Shown here one piece after another: positions 18,692-27,325 of a stretch of 64,000 bases of DNA. How positions within the stretch are numbered: position 1 is the first letter of the stretch; each line of letters begins with the position of its first letter. The stretch is taken from assembly GCA_035441325.1 (NCBI GenBank), contig DAOROA010000013.1:18743-82742 (forward strand), in the 5' to 3' direction. A program made the translations under genes and the position numbers. The notes beneath the pieces were generated by a model. That model did not search any database. It had not been told where the DNA came from and worked only from the letters and a program-made list of their open reading frames with translations. Origin of the DNA: Competibacter_A sp002352125 (GTDB lineage Bacteria > Pseudomonadota > Gammaproteobacteria > Competibacterales > Competibacteraceae).

Positions 18692-19300
18692 TTATTGCAG
18701 GCCTTGAATATAGGACGCGACCGCCTTGATTTCGGGATCGGTCATCTTGGCGGCAATGTTGCGCATCATCTGGCCAGCGTCGTTGGCCCGCTCCATGGCG
18801 CGAAACGCTTTGAGCTGGGCCTGGACATAATCGGCATGTTGCGCTGCAATGGACGGGAACTTGGCAGCAGGATTGCCTGCTCCGGTGGCGCCGTGGCAGG
18901 CCGCGCAGGCCGAAACCCCGCTGTTCAAATTGCCGCCGCGGAAGAGCGCCCCGCCTTGCGGCGCCAGCGCCGGATCGGCGGCGGCGCGAGCGACTTGCTG
19001 CGAAGCAAAATAAGCGGCCAGATCTTCCATATCCTGCGGGTTTAGAGGAGCGACCATACCGAGCATGATCGGGTTGGTGCGGACGCCGCTCTTATAATCT
19101 TGCAACTGCTTGAGCAGGTAATCGGCGCCCTGTCCGGCCAGTTTGGGATACTGGGGATTGACGCTGTTGCCGTCCGGGCCATGACAAGCCGCACAGGTTG
19201 CGGATTTGGCCTTGCCGGCGGTGGCGTCGCCAGCGGCCAGCGCGGCGGTCGCGGAACCGAGCAGTGCGCACGTCGCGGCGATCACAACGAATTTTTTCAT
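18692..19300 (-). CDS. Diheme cytochrome c4
   Basis: A 202-residue periplasmic diheme cytochrome. Signal peptide about 1-22 (ends ALAAG). Heme sites are C36-AA-CH40 and C132-AA-CH136, with PKLAGQ and AAYFASQ segments typical of c4 and a conserved IQGLQ C-terminus. ATG at 19300 follows AGGAG ten bases upstream; the longer open frame is not coding. Divergent from engB. The pairing of engB with a c4 gene is widely conserved in gammaproteobacteria. It is a distinct gene from the c4 at 3110-3724. Confidence 0.95.
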   Translation of the reverse strand: MKKFVVIAATCALLGSATAALAAGDATAGKAKSATCAACHGPDGNSVNPQYPKLAGQGADYLLKQLQDYKSGVRTNPIMLGMVAPLNPQDMEDLAAYFASQQVARAAADPALAPQGGALFRGGNLNSGVSACAACHGATGAGNPAAKFPSIAAQHADYVQAQLKAFRAMERANDAGQMMRNIAAKMTDPEIKAVASYIQGLQ

Positions 19301-19480
19301 TTTTAGAAGGCTCCTGTACGATGACGGTATTCGGTTCAGGCGACCGCCCGCCAGCGCGAAAACAGTGGCGCAATCCGGCAGACGCGTCTCGCTTCGCCGC
19401 AGCGGTACCGATGTCTGCTTCGTTGGGTTTCGCACGACGAAAGCGGCGGTTTTATATATCAGTTTCGGCTCCTAAGTTCA

Positions 19481-20119
19481 ATGAGAAACCCCAGTAATCC
19501 TATCTCTATTGAGCGGTCCACGACCACCGACCGCTATCGCGTCGCGCGCTTTTCGACCAGCGTCAACGCCTTCTCTCAGTTGCCGCCCGATACGGGCCGG
19601 GAAGTGGCTTTCGCCGGTCGTTCCAACGCCGGCAAATCCAGCGCCCTCAACCTGCTGACCGGCCAGCGAAGCTTGGCGCGGACCAGCAAAACACCGGGCC
19701 GCACTCAATTGCTGAATTTTTTCGTGGTAGAACCGGACCGCTATCTGGTCGATCTCCCCGGCTACGGCTACGCCCAAGTGCCCGACGCCATTCGCCGCCA
19801 TTGGCAAGCCCTGATGGAGCGGTATTTGCGCGAGCGCGCGGCCCTGTGCGGGCTGCTGCTGCTAACGGATGTCCGCCATCCGCCGACCGGGCTGGATCGC
19901 CAACTGCTGGGCTATTGCACCGCTCGCGGATTGCCGGTCCACGTACTGCTGACCAAAGCCGACAAGTTGAGTCGAGGCAAGGCAACGGCCGCCTTGCGGC
20001 AACTACAAGGAATGCTGCGCGTCGATTTTCCGGGGGCCAGTGCCCAGCTCTTCTCGGCGCTGACCGGCGACGGAGCGCACCAAGCGCACGCGCAACTGGA
20101 CAACTGGCTGGGTTATTGA
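19481..20119 (+). CDS. engB: Ribosome biogenesis GTPase YihA/YsxC/EngB
   Basis: A 212-residue TRAFAC GTPase needed for assembly of the large ribosomal subunit. G1 is GRSNAGKSS at 46-54, the switch region is KTPGRTQLLNFF, G3 is DLPGYGYA at 91-98 and G4 is TKADK at 158-162. FSALTGDG near the C-terminus is the G5-like segment. The ATG at 19481 lacks a strong ribosome binding site, but the family N-terminus supports it. Convergent with the DUF484 gene, seven bases apart. Confidence 0.96.
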   Translation: MRNPSNPISIERSTTTDRYRVARFSTSVNAFSQLPPDTGREVAFAGRSNAGKSSALNLLTGQRSLARTSKTPGRTQLLNFFVVEPDRYLVDLPGYGYAQVPDAIRRHWQALMERYLRERAALCGLLLLTDVRHPPTGLDRQLLGYCTARGLPVHVLLTKADKLSRGKATAALRQLQGMLRVDFPGASAQLFSALTGDGAHQAHAQLDNWLGY

Positions 20120-20126
20120 ACGCCGT

Positions 20127-20864
20127 CTATCCGTTACCGCGAGCGGAGGGCGAATCGCCGGATCGGATTTGCCAACCGCTGGCCAGCAACCGCGCTTGCA
20201 AAGCCTGGCTGACCAACTCGCCGATTCGTTCCAGAAACAGGGTCCCGACACCCGGATAAAACCGTCCGGCATCGAAACTTCCCACCACCAACAACCCGCG
20301 CCAACTTTCGCCGCCCAAAGGAATCAACGCCGCCGATGCTACGTTCGAAGCGTCTTGGCTACATAGAACCGCCGCCTGTTCCGGGGTCAACCGACCGCAC
20401 CGAGGCCGGCCGAGTTGGAACACGTCGTCGAACAAACCCACTACGTCCGGGCGCAAAAACTCTTCCACGGCGCTCAAACCAGCCGTTGGCGGCGGCTCCG
20501 CCAGGCACAGCACGATGCAGTCGGCTTGAAATTCGTCGCGCAGGATCGCCTTGATACCGTGCAGCAATTCATCCAATCCGCCGCGCGCGTCGAGCAGGTT
20601 CAGCGCCAGCCGTTGTACCCGCTCCGCCAGCCGGTCATTGTTCCTAGCGATAGACACCAGCTCCAATAATTTAGCGTGGAGCCGCTGGCCGCGCTCCCGC
20701 AGCAGGTGATTCTGATACTCCAGCAACGATACCGCCGGCTTGCAAGGATGTGGAACGCGCAAGGTTTCCGCCAGATCGGGATGGCGGACAAAAAAGTCGG
20801 AATGGTCGCGCAGCCAAGCAGCCACTTCGCGATCACGGTCAAATGGTTCCGAGTCCTCGCTCAC
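20127..20864 (-). CDS. DUF484 family protein
   Basis: About 245 residues, cytoplasmic. It has the DUF484 pattern: VAAWLRDHSDFFVRHPDLAE at the N-terminus, PAVSLLEYQNHLLRER, a helical connector, then a GAF-like domain ending GLLVVGSFDAGRFYPGVGTLFL. Function unknown. The family is usually encoded between dapF and xerC; no xerC is seen here. GTG at 20864 overlaps the dapF stop (GTGA) and has GGTGGA upstream, which suggests translational coupling; GTG at 20876 is the alternative. Confidence 0.87.
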   Translation of the reverse strand: MSEDSEPFDRDREVAAWLRDHSDFFVRHPDLAETLRVPHPCKPAVSLLEYQNHLLRERGQRLHAKLLELVSIARNNDRLAERVQRLALNLLDARGGLDELLHGIKAILRDEFQADCIVLCLAEPPPTAGLSAVEEFLRPDVVGLFDDVFQLGRPRCGRLTPEQAAVLCSQDASNVASAALIPLGGESWRGLLVVGSFDAGRFYPGVGTLFLERIGELVSQALQARLLASGWQIRSGDSPSARGNG

Positions 20865-21691
20865 AATTCGATCCACCCTTCAAAAACTGTTTCTGCCGGG
20901 CCAGTCATGGTGACTCCCTCGCCTTCTCCGGCCCAGTGGACGTGCAGCTCGCCGCCCGCCAGTTCCACCCGGACGTTCGGCCACAGCAAACCTCGCAACC
21001 GGCCCGCCACCACCGCCGCGCAGGCGCCGCTGCCGCAAGCCAGGGTTTCGCCCACGCCACGCTCGAATACCCGAAGACGAACGTGATCCGGCGCAACGAT
21101 CTGCATGAAACCAACGTTGGTACGCTTGGGAAAACGACCATGTCGCTCCAGCAACGGCCCCAAGTGCGCCACCGGTGCGCGATCCACGTCGTCCACCGTT
21201 AACACTGCATGAGGGTTGCCCATCGACACCACACCGATCTCCATTTCTATACCATCGGCGGCGATCGGATAAAGTTGAGCGCGCCGGGTGGCAACAAAGG
21301 GAATTTCGGCCGGCTCTAGCTTCGGCTGGCCCATGTCCACCGCGACTCGACCATCCACCCGGATCTGCAAGCGCAGCAGGCCAGCGGCAGTCGACACGAG
21401 CAGATCGTCCTTGCCGGTCAGCCCCCGGTCACGCACGAAGCGCGCGAAGCAGCGAGCACCGTTACCGCATTGCTCCACCTCGCCGCCATCGGCGTTGAAG
21501 ATGCGGTAGCGAAAATCGGCGTCGGGCCGGTCGGGTGCTTCCACCAGCAACACCTGGTCGCAACCGACGCCGAAGTGGCGGTCGGCCAAACGGCGAATCT
21601 GGGCCGGGGCCAACGCCACGGTCTGGCTGATGCCGTCGATCATCACGAAATCGTTCCCGATTCCGTGCATCTTGGTGAATCGCAATGTCAT
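20861..21691 (-). CDS. dapF: Diaminopimelate epimerase
   Basis: A 276-residue cofactor-free racemase that converts LL- to meso-diaminopimelate for lysine and peptidoglycan synthesis. The two catalytic cysteines are C75 in NADGGEVEQCGNGARCFARF and C219 in GETLACGSGACAAVVA. The N-terminus MTLRFTKMHGIGNDFVMIDG is diagnostic and fixes ATG at 21691 (AAGG upstream). It belongs to the lptM-lysA-dapF cluster, here separated from lysA by two extra genes. Confidence 0.97.
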   Translation of the reverse strand: MTLRFTKMHGIGNDFVMIDGISQTVALAPAQIRRLADRHFGVGCDQVLLVEAPDRPDADFRYRIFNADGGEVEQCGNGARCFARFVRDRGLTGKDDLLVSTAAGLLRLQIRVDGRVAVDMGQPKLEPAEIPFVATRRAQLYPIAADGIEMEIGVVSMGNPHAVLTVDDVDRAPVAHLGPLLERHGRFPKRTNVGFMQIVAPDHVRLRVFERGVGETLACGSGACAAVVAGRLRGLLWPNVRVELAGGELHVHWAGEGEGVTMTGPAETVFEGWIEL

Positions 21692-21745
21692 GGCGATGCC
21701 TTCACAAACCCAGGGCAAAGAGCGAGACCGCAACCCGGAGCAGGC

Positions 21746-23293
21746 TCAGCTCCGTCCAGTCCAGGCGATCTTGTACAAATCCAGCCGCCGGTCGCGGAAG
21801 TTGCGCACGCTGCCGTGGGTGCGCAACTCTTTCAGGTTGTCCAGATCGAGATCGACGATCAGGGTCATCTCGGTGTTCGGCGTGGCCTCGGCGGCGATGG
21901 CATCGTGCGGGAACGCGAAGTCCGACGGCGTGAACACCGCCGCCTGGGCGTACTGCATGTCCATGTTCTCCACCTTTGGCAGATTGCCGACGCTGCCGGA
22001 AATGACCACGTAGCACTCGTTTTCGATAGCACGCGCTTGGGCGCAGCGCCGGACTCGCAAGTAGGCATTCTTGGTATCGGTCCAGAACGGGACGAACAAA
22101 ATCTGCATTCCGTGATCGGCCAGCAACCTCGGCAGTTCCGGAAACTCCACGTCGTAGCAGATCAAAATACCGATCTTGCCGACATCCAGCTCGAACACTC
22201 GGAGCGCATCACCACCTTGAAGCCCCCAGTATGCCTGCTCGTCAGGAGTGATATGCAGTTTGGATTGCTTGTCCCATGTGCCGTCGCGACGGCACAGAAA
22301 AGCCGCGTTGTACAGCGCGCCATTTCTATATTCCGGCATGCTGCCGGCAATGATGTTTACATTATAGGCTATCGCCAACTCCAAAATCGCGTCGCGCAAG
22401 GATTCGGTGTATTCCGCCAACTGCCTGACCGCCTCGGCGGTGCTGCGCTGTTGGAACTGCGCCATCAGCGGGCCGTTGAAAAATTCCGGAAACAACACGA
22501 TGTCGGTCTTGTAGCCGGCTACCGCATCCACGAAGTACTCGACCTGCTGCAACAAATCGTCCAGCGAGGTGGTCTGGCGCATCTGCCACTGCACGGCACC
22601 GACCCGGACGACCGACTTGCGTCCGCCGATCAGGACTTCCTTTTCCTCATAGTAAATGTTCAGCCACTCCAGCAGCACCGCATAGGCTTGGGAATCGGTA
22701 TCGTCCGGCAGATAGCCGGTGACGATGCGGCGAACGTGAAAGTCGTTGGCCAGTTGGAACGTCAGGATCGGGTCTACCAGCTCTTTAGCCTTGACTTGTT
22801 CCACGTACTGCTGAGGGGTCATGTCGTGGGCAGACTTGCCATAGCCGGGAATCCGCCCGCCGACCACGATAGCGCGCAAGTTCAATTTCTCGCACAGTTC
22901 CTTGCGAGCGTCGTACAGCCGTCGGCCCAACCGCATGTCGCGGTAGTCGGGATGGACGAAAATGTCCACGCCGTACAGGGTATCGCCGTTGGGATCGTGA
23001 GTGGTGAGATAACCGTCGCCGATGATCTGCCAGTAGGTGTGGCGGTCGCCGTAGCGGCTGTAGTCCACGATCAAGCTGAGCGCAGCCGCAACGACTTTGC
23101 CGTTGTCTTCGATGCAAATTTGCCCTTCGGGAAACCGGGCGATCTGCGAAGCGAACTGTTCCCGACCCCAGGCTCCATCCATGTTGTGATAAACGACTTC
23201 CATGATTTCGTGAACGTCGCCGTAGTCGGATAAGCGCAGATTGCGCAGCTTTAAGCGGTGTTGAACCGGGTGTTCTGCAGTTCTTTCGGTCAT
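21746..23293 (-). CDS. GNAT acetyltransferase/carbon-nitrogen hydrolase fusion
   Basis: A 515-residue two-domain protein. Residues 15-215 form a GNAT domain, with GVDIFVHPDYRDMRLGRRLY around the acetyl-CoA pyrophosphate loop (118-130). Residues 227-515 form a nitrilase-superfamily domain with the full Glu-Lys-Cys triad: E270 in LFPEFF, K345 in QSKLHIT and C379 in ICYDVEFPE. The natural substrate is unknown; the hydrolase half cleaves non-peptide C-N bonds in relatives, and the fused GNAT may act on the same small molecule. ATG at 23293 is preferred over TTG at 23305. It lies between the CoA-binding protein and dapF on the same strand. Confidence 0.92.
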   Translation of the reverse strand: MTERTAEHPVQHRLKLRNLRLSDYGDVHEIMEVVYHNMDGAWGREQFASQIARFPEGQICIEDNGKVVAAALSLIVDYSRYGDRHTYWQIIGDGYLTTHDPNGDTLYGVDIFVHPDYRDMRLGRRLYDARKELCEKLNLRAIVVGGRIPGYGKSAHDMTPQQYVEQVKAKELVDPILTFQLANDFHVRRIVTGYLPDDTDSQAYAVLLEWLNIYYEEKEVLIGGRKSVVRVGAVQWQMRQTTSLDDLLQQVEYFVDAVAGYKTDIVLFPEFFNGPLMAQFQQRSTAEAVRQLAEYTESLRDAILELAIAYNVNIIAGSMPEYRNGALYNAAFLCRRDGTWDKQSKLHITPDEQAYWGLQGGDALRVFELDVGKIGILICYDVEFPELPRLLADHGMQILFVPFWTDTKNAYLRVRRCAQARAIENECYVVISGSVGNLPKVENMDMQYAQAAVFTPSDFAFPHDAIAAEATPNTEMTLIVDLDLDNLKELRTHGSVRNFRDRRLDLYKIAWTGRS

Positions 23294-23364
23294 GGCAAAG
23301 CGCAAGGTCGGAAATGTACGAGGATATGATTACAAGAGCGGAGACGACAGGATCGCGAACCGGG

Positions 23365-23787
23365 TCAAAGCATCAACCGAACGTAATCCCGGTAGATGCA
23401 GCGATCCATCACCACCGTTATGCCAGCTCCGCGCGCCCGCAGCGCCGCCGTTTCGTCCACCACGCCGTCTTGCAGCCACAATGCCGGCACCTTTAAGGCA
23501 ATGCATTCTTCAACGATTCCGGCAACGTGACTCGACTCGCGGAACACGTCTACCAGATCGACCGGCTCCGGCAAATCGCGCAGGCTGGGATACGCTTTCT
23601 CGCCCAGCACGTCCGACACGACCGGATTGACCGGGATAATGCGATAACCAAATCCTTGCAATGCCTTGGAAACGCCGTAACTGGGCCGGTTCGGCGAGGC
23701 GGAAAGCCCGACTACAGCGATGGTTTTGATCTGCTGCAACAGGATGCGGATTTCGTCCGCAGAGGGATTGGTGAAATGTGGGCTCAT
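23365..23787 (-). CDS. CoA-binding protein (YccU-like)
   Basis: A 140-residue Rossmann-type protein of the CoA-binding family: IAVVGLSASPNRPSYGVSKA near the N-terminus, IIPVNPVV, LVDVFRES, ALWLQDGVVDETAALRARGAG and VVMDRCIYRDY. Homologues are small cytosolic proteins of unknown role that bind CoA. It lies 30 bases after lysA and upstream of the GNAT/nitrilase gene, so probably in the same transcript. Confidence 0.9.
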   Translation of the reverse strand: MSPHFTNPSADEIRILLQQIKTIAVVGLSASPNRPSYGVSKALQGFGYRIIPVNPVVSDVLGEKAYPSLRDLPEPVDLVDVFRESSHVAGIVEECIALKVPALWLQDGVVDETAALRARGAGITVVMDRCIYRDYVRLML

Positions 23788-23817
23788 CGGTGCTGTCTCT
23801 TCGAAAATTTTCTGGCG

Positions 23818-25065
23818 TTACGGCAATACAGTCTCGCCGGCATACAACTCCGCCACCGTCTCCCGCCGTCGCACGACCTGAAACCGGTCGCCGTCCACCA
23901 TCACTTCGGCGGCGCGGGGCCGGGAATTGTAGTTGGAACTCATCGAGAAGCCGTAGGCACCGGCAGAGCGCACCGCCAGCAAATCGCCCGGTTCGACGTT
24001 CAACTCCCGATCCTTGCCGAGAAAATCGCCGGTTTCGCAGATCGGCCCCACCACATCGTACCGGCACGACTCGCCTCCGGTTCGCGGCTCGACCGGGATG
24101 ATCGCCTGCCAGGCCGCATACAAAGCCGGACGCAGCAAGTCGTTCATCGCCGCGTCGACTACCGCAAAATGCTTGTCTTCGCCCCACTTGAGCAGCTCTA
24201 CCCGCGTCACCAGGATACCGGCATTGCCGACGATGGCGCGGCCCGGTTCGATCAGAATTTGATAAGGCAAACCGCGCAAATACCGCATGATCGCGGCGGC
24301 ATGGTCGGCTGGCAACGGCGGCTCTTCGTGCCGATAGCGGATACCCAGCCCGCCGCCGAGGTCGAGATGGCGGATGCGGACCCCTTGCCCTTCCAACCGC
24401 GCCACCAACGCCAATATCCGCTTCAGTGCATCGACGAACGGCGCGACCTGCGTGAGTTGCGAACCGATGTGACAATCGACCCCAATCACGTCCAGATGCG
24501 GCGAAGCGGCGGCCCGTCCGTAAATTGTCAGTGCCCGTTCCACGTCGATGCCGAATTTGTTCTGCTTCAAGCCGGTGGAAATATACGGATGGGTGTTGGC
24601 GTCCACGTCGGGGTTGATCCGCAACGATACCGGCGCCCGTTGACCCCGCTCCGCGGCGACCCGCTCCAGCAACGCCAGTTCCGCTTCGGATTCGACGTTG
24701 AAACAGTGGATGCCAGCTTCGAGCGCGCGTTCCAGCTCATCGCGGCGCTTGCCGACTCCAGAAAATACGACTTTGCCGGGATCGCCGCCCGCTGCGAGCA
24801 CTCGCTCCAGTTCGCCGACCGAAACGATATCGAAACCCGATCCCAACCGCGCCATCGCGTTCAGCACCGCCAGATTGCCGTTGGCCTTGACCGCGTAGCA
24901 GATCAAGTGCGGATGTTCGCCGAACGCACGGTCGAAAGCGTGCCAATGTCGCTCGATGGTCGCCCGGGAATAGACGTAACAGGGTGTTCCGGCCGCCGCC
25001 GCGATGTCGGCCACGGGGACATCCTCGGCGTACAGTTGGCCGTTGCGATATTCGAAATGATCCAT
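23818..25065 (-). CDS. lysA: Diaminopimelate decarboxylase
   Basis: A 415-residue PLP enzyme that makes lysine from meso-diaminopimelate. K60 in ICYAVKANGN forms the Schiff base, with HIGSQLTQ, LDLGGGLGIRY, EPGRAIVGNAG (phosphate-binding) and GPICETGD carrying the active-site Cys. The ATG at 25065 begins MDHFEYRNGQLYAEDVP, the usual N-terminus. It starts three bases after the stop of lptM. Confidence 0.97.
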   Translation of the reverse strand: MDHFEYRNGQLYAEDVPVADIAAAAGTPCYVYSRATIERHWHAFDRAFGEHPHLICYAVKANGNLAVLNAMARLGSGFDIVSVGELERVLAAGGDPGKVVFSGVGKRRDELERALEAGIHCFNVESEAELALLERVAAERGQRAPVSLRINPDVDANTHPYISTGLKQNKFGIDVERALTIYGRAAASPHLDVIGVDCHIGSQLTQVAPFVDALKRILALVARLEGQGVRIRHLDLGGGLGIRYRHEEPPLPADHAAAIMRYLRGLPYQILIEPGRAIVGNAGILVTRVELLKWGEDKHFAVVDAAMNDLLRPALYAAWQAIIPVEPRTGGESCRYDVVGPICETGDFLGKDRELNVEPGDLLAVRSAGAYGFSMSSNYNSRPRAAEVMVDGDRFQVVRRRETVAELYAGETVLP

Positions 25066-25068
25066 GCT

Positions 25069-25215
25069 TCAAGGCTTCGTGGTTTGATTTTGCTGAGCGG
25101 GTGACGGTTGGGGCTGCTTGTCGGGCAAATACAGCGGGCCTTTCTGACCGCAACCGGCCAACAGTGCGGCCAACAACCACCACGCTAGCAACGGCCTGGG
25201 GTGAAATTCGCGCAT
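25069..25215 (-). CDS. lptM: Small lipoprotein LptM (YifL)
   Basis: A 48-residue lipoprotein. The signal sequence ends in the lipobox LLAGC (Cys22), followed at once by GQKGPLYLP, the LptM hallmark, and then a Gln/Pro-rich tail. E. coli LptM helps the LptD LPS translocon mature. ATG at 25215 has GAGG about 11 bases upstream. The gene directly precedes lysA, as in many gammaproteobacteria. It is short and easily missed within a longer open frame. Confidence 0.9.
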   Translation of the reverse strand: MREFHPRPLLAWWLLAALLAGCGQKGPLYLPDKQPQPSPAQQNQTTKP

Positions 25216-25348
25216 ATTCGGCAAATCCTCGCGGGAAACGAAACCGATTATCAGTATAACTCGCATTCGGCTGGCCGGTGCGGCTTGACAAGCCGACTCG
25301 CTTCGCGGGTAATGCCGTTCGACGACCGCTTGCCACGGAACTTGCCTC

Positions 25349-26032
25349 ATGACCGAAACGCCGCTGACCACCGTCGAAATCGAACCCAAGGGCGCCGCCC
25401 GTTCCAGCGTGATCTGGATGCACGGCCTCGGCGCCGACGCCCGCGATTTTGAACCCATCGTACCGGAACTGCGCCTGCCGGCCGAATTGAACATTCGCTT
25501 CGTATTTCCCAACGCACCGGTTCGGCCCGTTACCGTCAATGGTGGGATGCGGATGCGGGCTTGGTACGACGTGTTGAGCATCGATCTGCCGCGCCAGGAG
25601 GATGCCGATGGCGTCTACGCTTCCGAACGGGCGATTTACGACCTGCTCGAACGCGAGAAAAAGCGTGGCATACCCGCCGGGCGCATCGTGTTGGCCGGTT
25701 TTTCCCAAGGCGGTGCGATGGCGTTGCACACCGGGCTGCGCTACCCCGACCGGCTGGCGGGTATCCTGGCTCTGTCTTGCTATATTCCTTTGGCTAGCAA
25801 ACTGAGCGGCGAGCGGCGGCCGGCCAACCAGCAAACGCCGCTCTTCGTGGCCCACGGCGATTACGATGCGGTGATTCCCATGCGCTACGGCCAACAAAGC
25901 GCCGAATCCTTGGAAAGTCTAGGCTATCGGGTGGAATGGCGGGATTACGGCATGGGTCACGAAGTGTGCTGGGAGGAAATCCGCGACATCGCCGAGTGGC
26001 TGAAACGAGTGTTGGCCCTGCCAACCGCCTGA
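25349..26032 (+). CDS. Phospholipase/carboxylesterase family hydrolase
   Basis: A 227-residue cytoplasmic alpha/beta hydrolase. The nucleophile is S119 in LAGFSQGGAMA, with D173 in HGDYDAVIP and H204 in GMGHEV completing the triad. VIWMHGLGADARDFEPIVPEL and FPNAPVRPVTVNGG are typical of the short carboxylesterase family that hydrolyses small esters. Divergent from lptM; the 133-base gap holds both promoters but none is clear. The antiporter gene follows 27 bases later on the same strand. Confidence 0.93.
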   Translation: MTETPLTTVEIEPKGAARSSVIWMHGLGADARDFEPIVPELRLPAELNIRFVFPNAPVRPVTVNGGMRMRAWYDVLSIDLPRQEDADGVYASERAIYDLLEREKKRGIPAGRIVLAGFSQGGAMALHTGLRYPDRLAGILALSCYIPLASKLSGERRPANQQTPLFVAHGDYDAVIPMRYGQQSAESLESLGYRVEWRDYGMGHEVCWEEIRDIAEWLKRVLALPTA

Positions 26033-26059
26033 CCGGCAACCTTCCCAGGAGAACTGGCC

Positions 26060-27307
26060 ATGTTGGATATCGTCGCCCTGTTGATCACGCTCACCGCTCT
26101 GTTTAGCTATCTCAATCGCCGCTTCATCAAATTGCCTACCACCATCGGTGTCATGGTGTTGGCCATGCTGTTGAGCCTGGTGCTGATGAGTCTGGGAGAA
26201 CTGGGTTACGCGCCGGTCGAACAACGGGCCGAGGCCATCATCGCCAGCATCGATTTCAATCAGGTGTTGATGCAGGGCATGCTGTCTCTACTGCTCTTCG
26301 CCGGCGCGTTGCACGTCGATTTAGACGAACTGGCCCGGAAAAAGTGGCCGATCGGCGTGTTGGCGACCTTCGGCGTGGTCGTCTCCACCTTTCTGGTGGG
26401 TATCGCTTCCTGGATCGTTCTGGAATTCTTGCTCGGCGTCCCGGTTTCCCTGCTCTACTGTTTGTTGTTCGGCGCCTTGATCTCGCCGACCGATCCCATC
26501 GCCGTGCTCGGCATCTTGAAATCCGCCGGCGCACCGAAAGGTCTCGAAATCAAAATCGCCGGCGAATCGCTGTTCAACGATGGGATTGCCGTCGTGGTTT
26601 TCGCCATTCTGCTCGGCCTTGCGCTGGGCGGCACGGAAGTCACTGCGGGCAGCGTTATTCTTTTGTTCGTCGAGGAAACGCTGGGGGGGATCGTCTTCGG
26701 GTTGGTGATCGGTTATATCGCCTATCTACTGCTCAAAAGTATCGATAGCTACGATGTCGAAATTTTGATCACCTTGGCGATGGTACTGGGCGGTTATGCC
26801 TTGGCGATCCATCTGCACGTCTCGGGCCCCATCGCCATGGTGGTGGCCGGTCTGATGATCGGCAATCACGGCCGCCGCCTTGCCATGTCCGACACCACGC
26901 GCGACCATCTGGACACGTTCTGGGAGATGATCGACGAGATTCTGAACGCTGTCTTGTTCGTATTGATCGGCTTGGAAGTGGCGATCCTGACTTTCGAACG
27001 CGATTATTTGCTGGCATCCCTGTTGATCGTCCCGCTCGTCTTGGCGGCCCGGCTGATCAGCGTGGGGGTTCCCGTGACCATCATGCAACGCAAGTTTGGC
27101 TTCGAATTCACCCCTCATGCCGTGAAGATCATGACCTGGGGTGGGTTGCGCGGCGGCATTTCCGTGGCGCTGGCGTTGTCGTTGCCACCGGAGCCGGAAC
27201 GCCAAGTAGTGCTGGCGCTTACCTATCTTGTGGTGCTGTTCTCGATTTTAGTGCAGGGATTGACGGTGGGACCGTTGATCAGAAAAACGATCACCACCGC
27301 TCGATAA
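26060..27307 (+). CDS. Cation:proton antiporter, CPA1/NhaP type
   Basis: A 415-residue inner-membrane protein with about 12 hydrophobic segments. The ion-binding region reads LFGALISPTDPIAVLGILKS and ESLFNDGIAVVVF, the conserved Asp pair of CPA1 exchangers. MTWGGLRGGISVALALSL near the C-terminus is another family motif. It probably exchanges sodium or potassium for protons in pH and salt balance; ion choice cannot be told. GGAG precedes the ATG. Convergent with argH, 18 bases apart. Confidence 0.94.
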   Translation: MLDIVALLITLTALFSYLNRRFIKLPTTIGVMVLAMLLSLVLMSLGELGYAPVEQRAEAIIASIDFNQVLMQGMLSLLLFAGALHVDLDELARKKWPIGVLATFGVVVSTFLVGIASWIVLEFLLGVPVSLLYCLLFGALISPTDPIAVLGILKSAGAPKGLEIKIAGESLFNDGIAVVVFAILLGLALGGTEVTAGSVILLFVEETLGGIVFGLVIGYIAYLLLKSIDSYDVEILITLAMVLGGYALAIHLHVSGPIAMVVAGLMIGNHGRRLAMSDTTRDHLDTFWEMIDEILNAVLFVLIGLEVAILTFERDYLLASLLIVPLVLAARLISVGVPVTIMQRKFGFEFTPHAVKIMTWGGLRGGISVALALSLPPEPERQVVLALTYLVVLFSILVQGLTVGPLIRKTITTAR

Positions 27308-27325
27308 ACCGGTCTTGGGGTGCCT

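Noticed and set aside
21470..23233. Rightward 587-codon open frame opposite the GNAT/nitrilase gene
   Set aside because: It mirrors a gene with conserved catalytic residues and shows no domain of its own.
23527..25104. Rightward 525-codon open frame opposite lysA
   Set aside because: It is a reverse-frame shadow of lysA and its neighbour, without motifs or a ribosome binding site.
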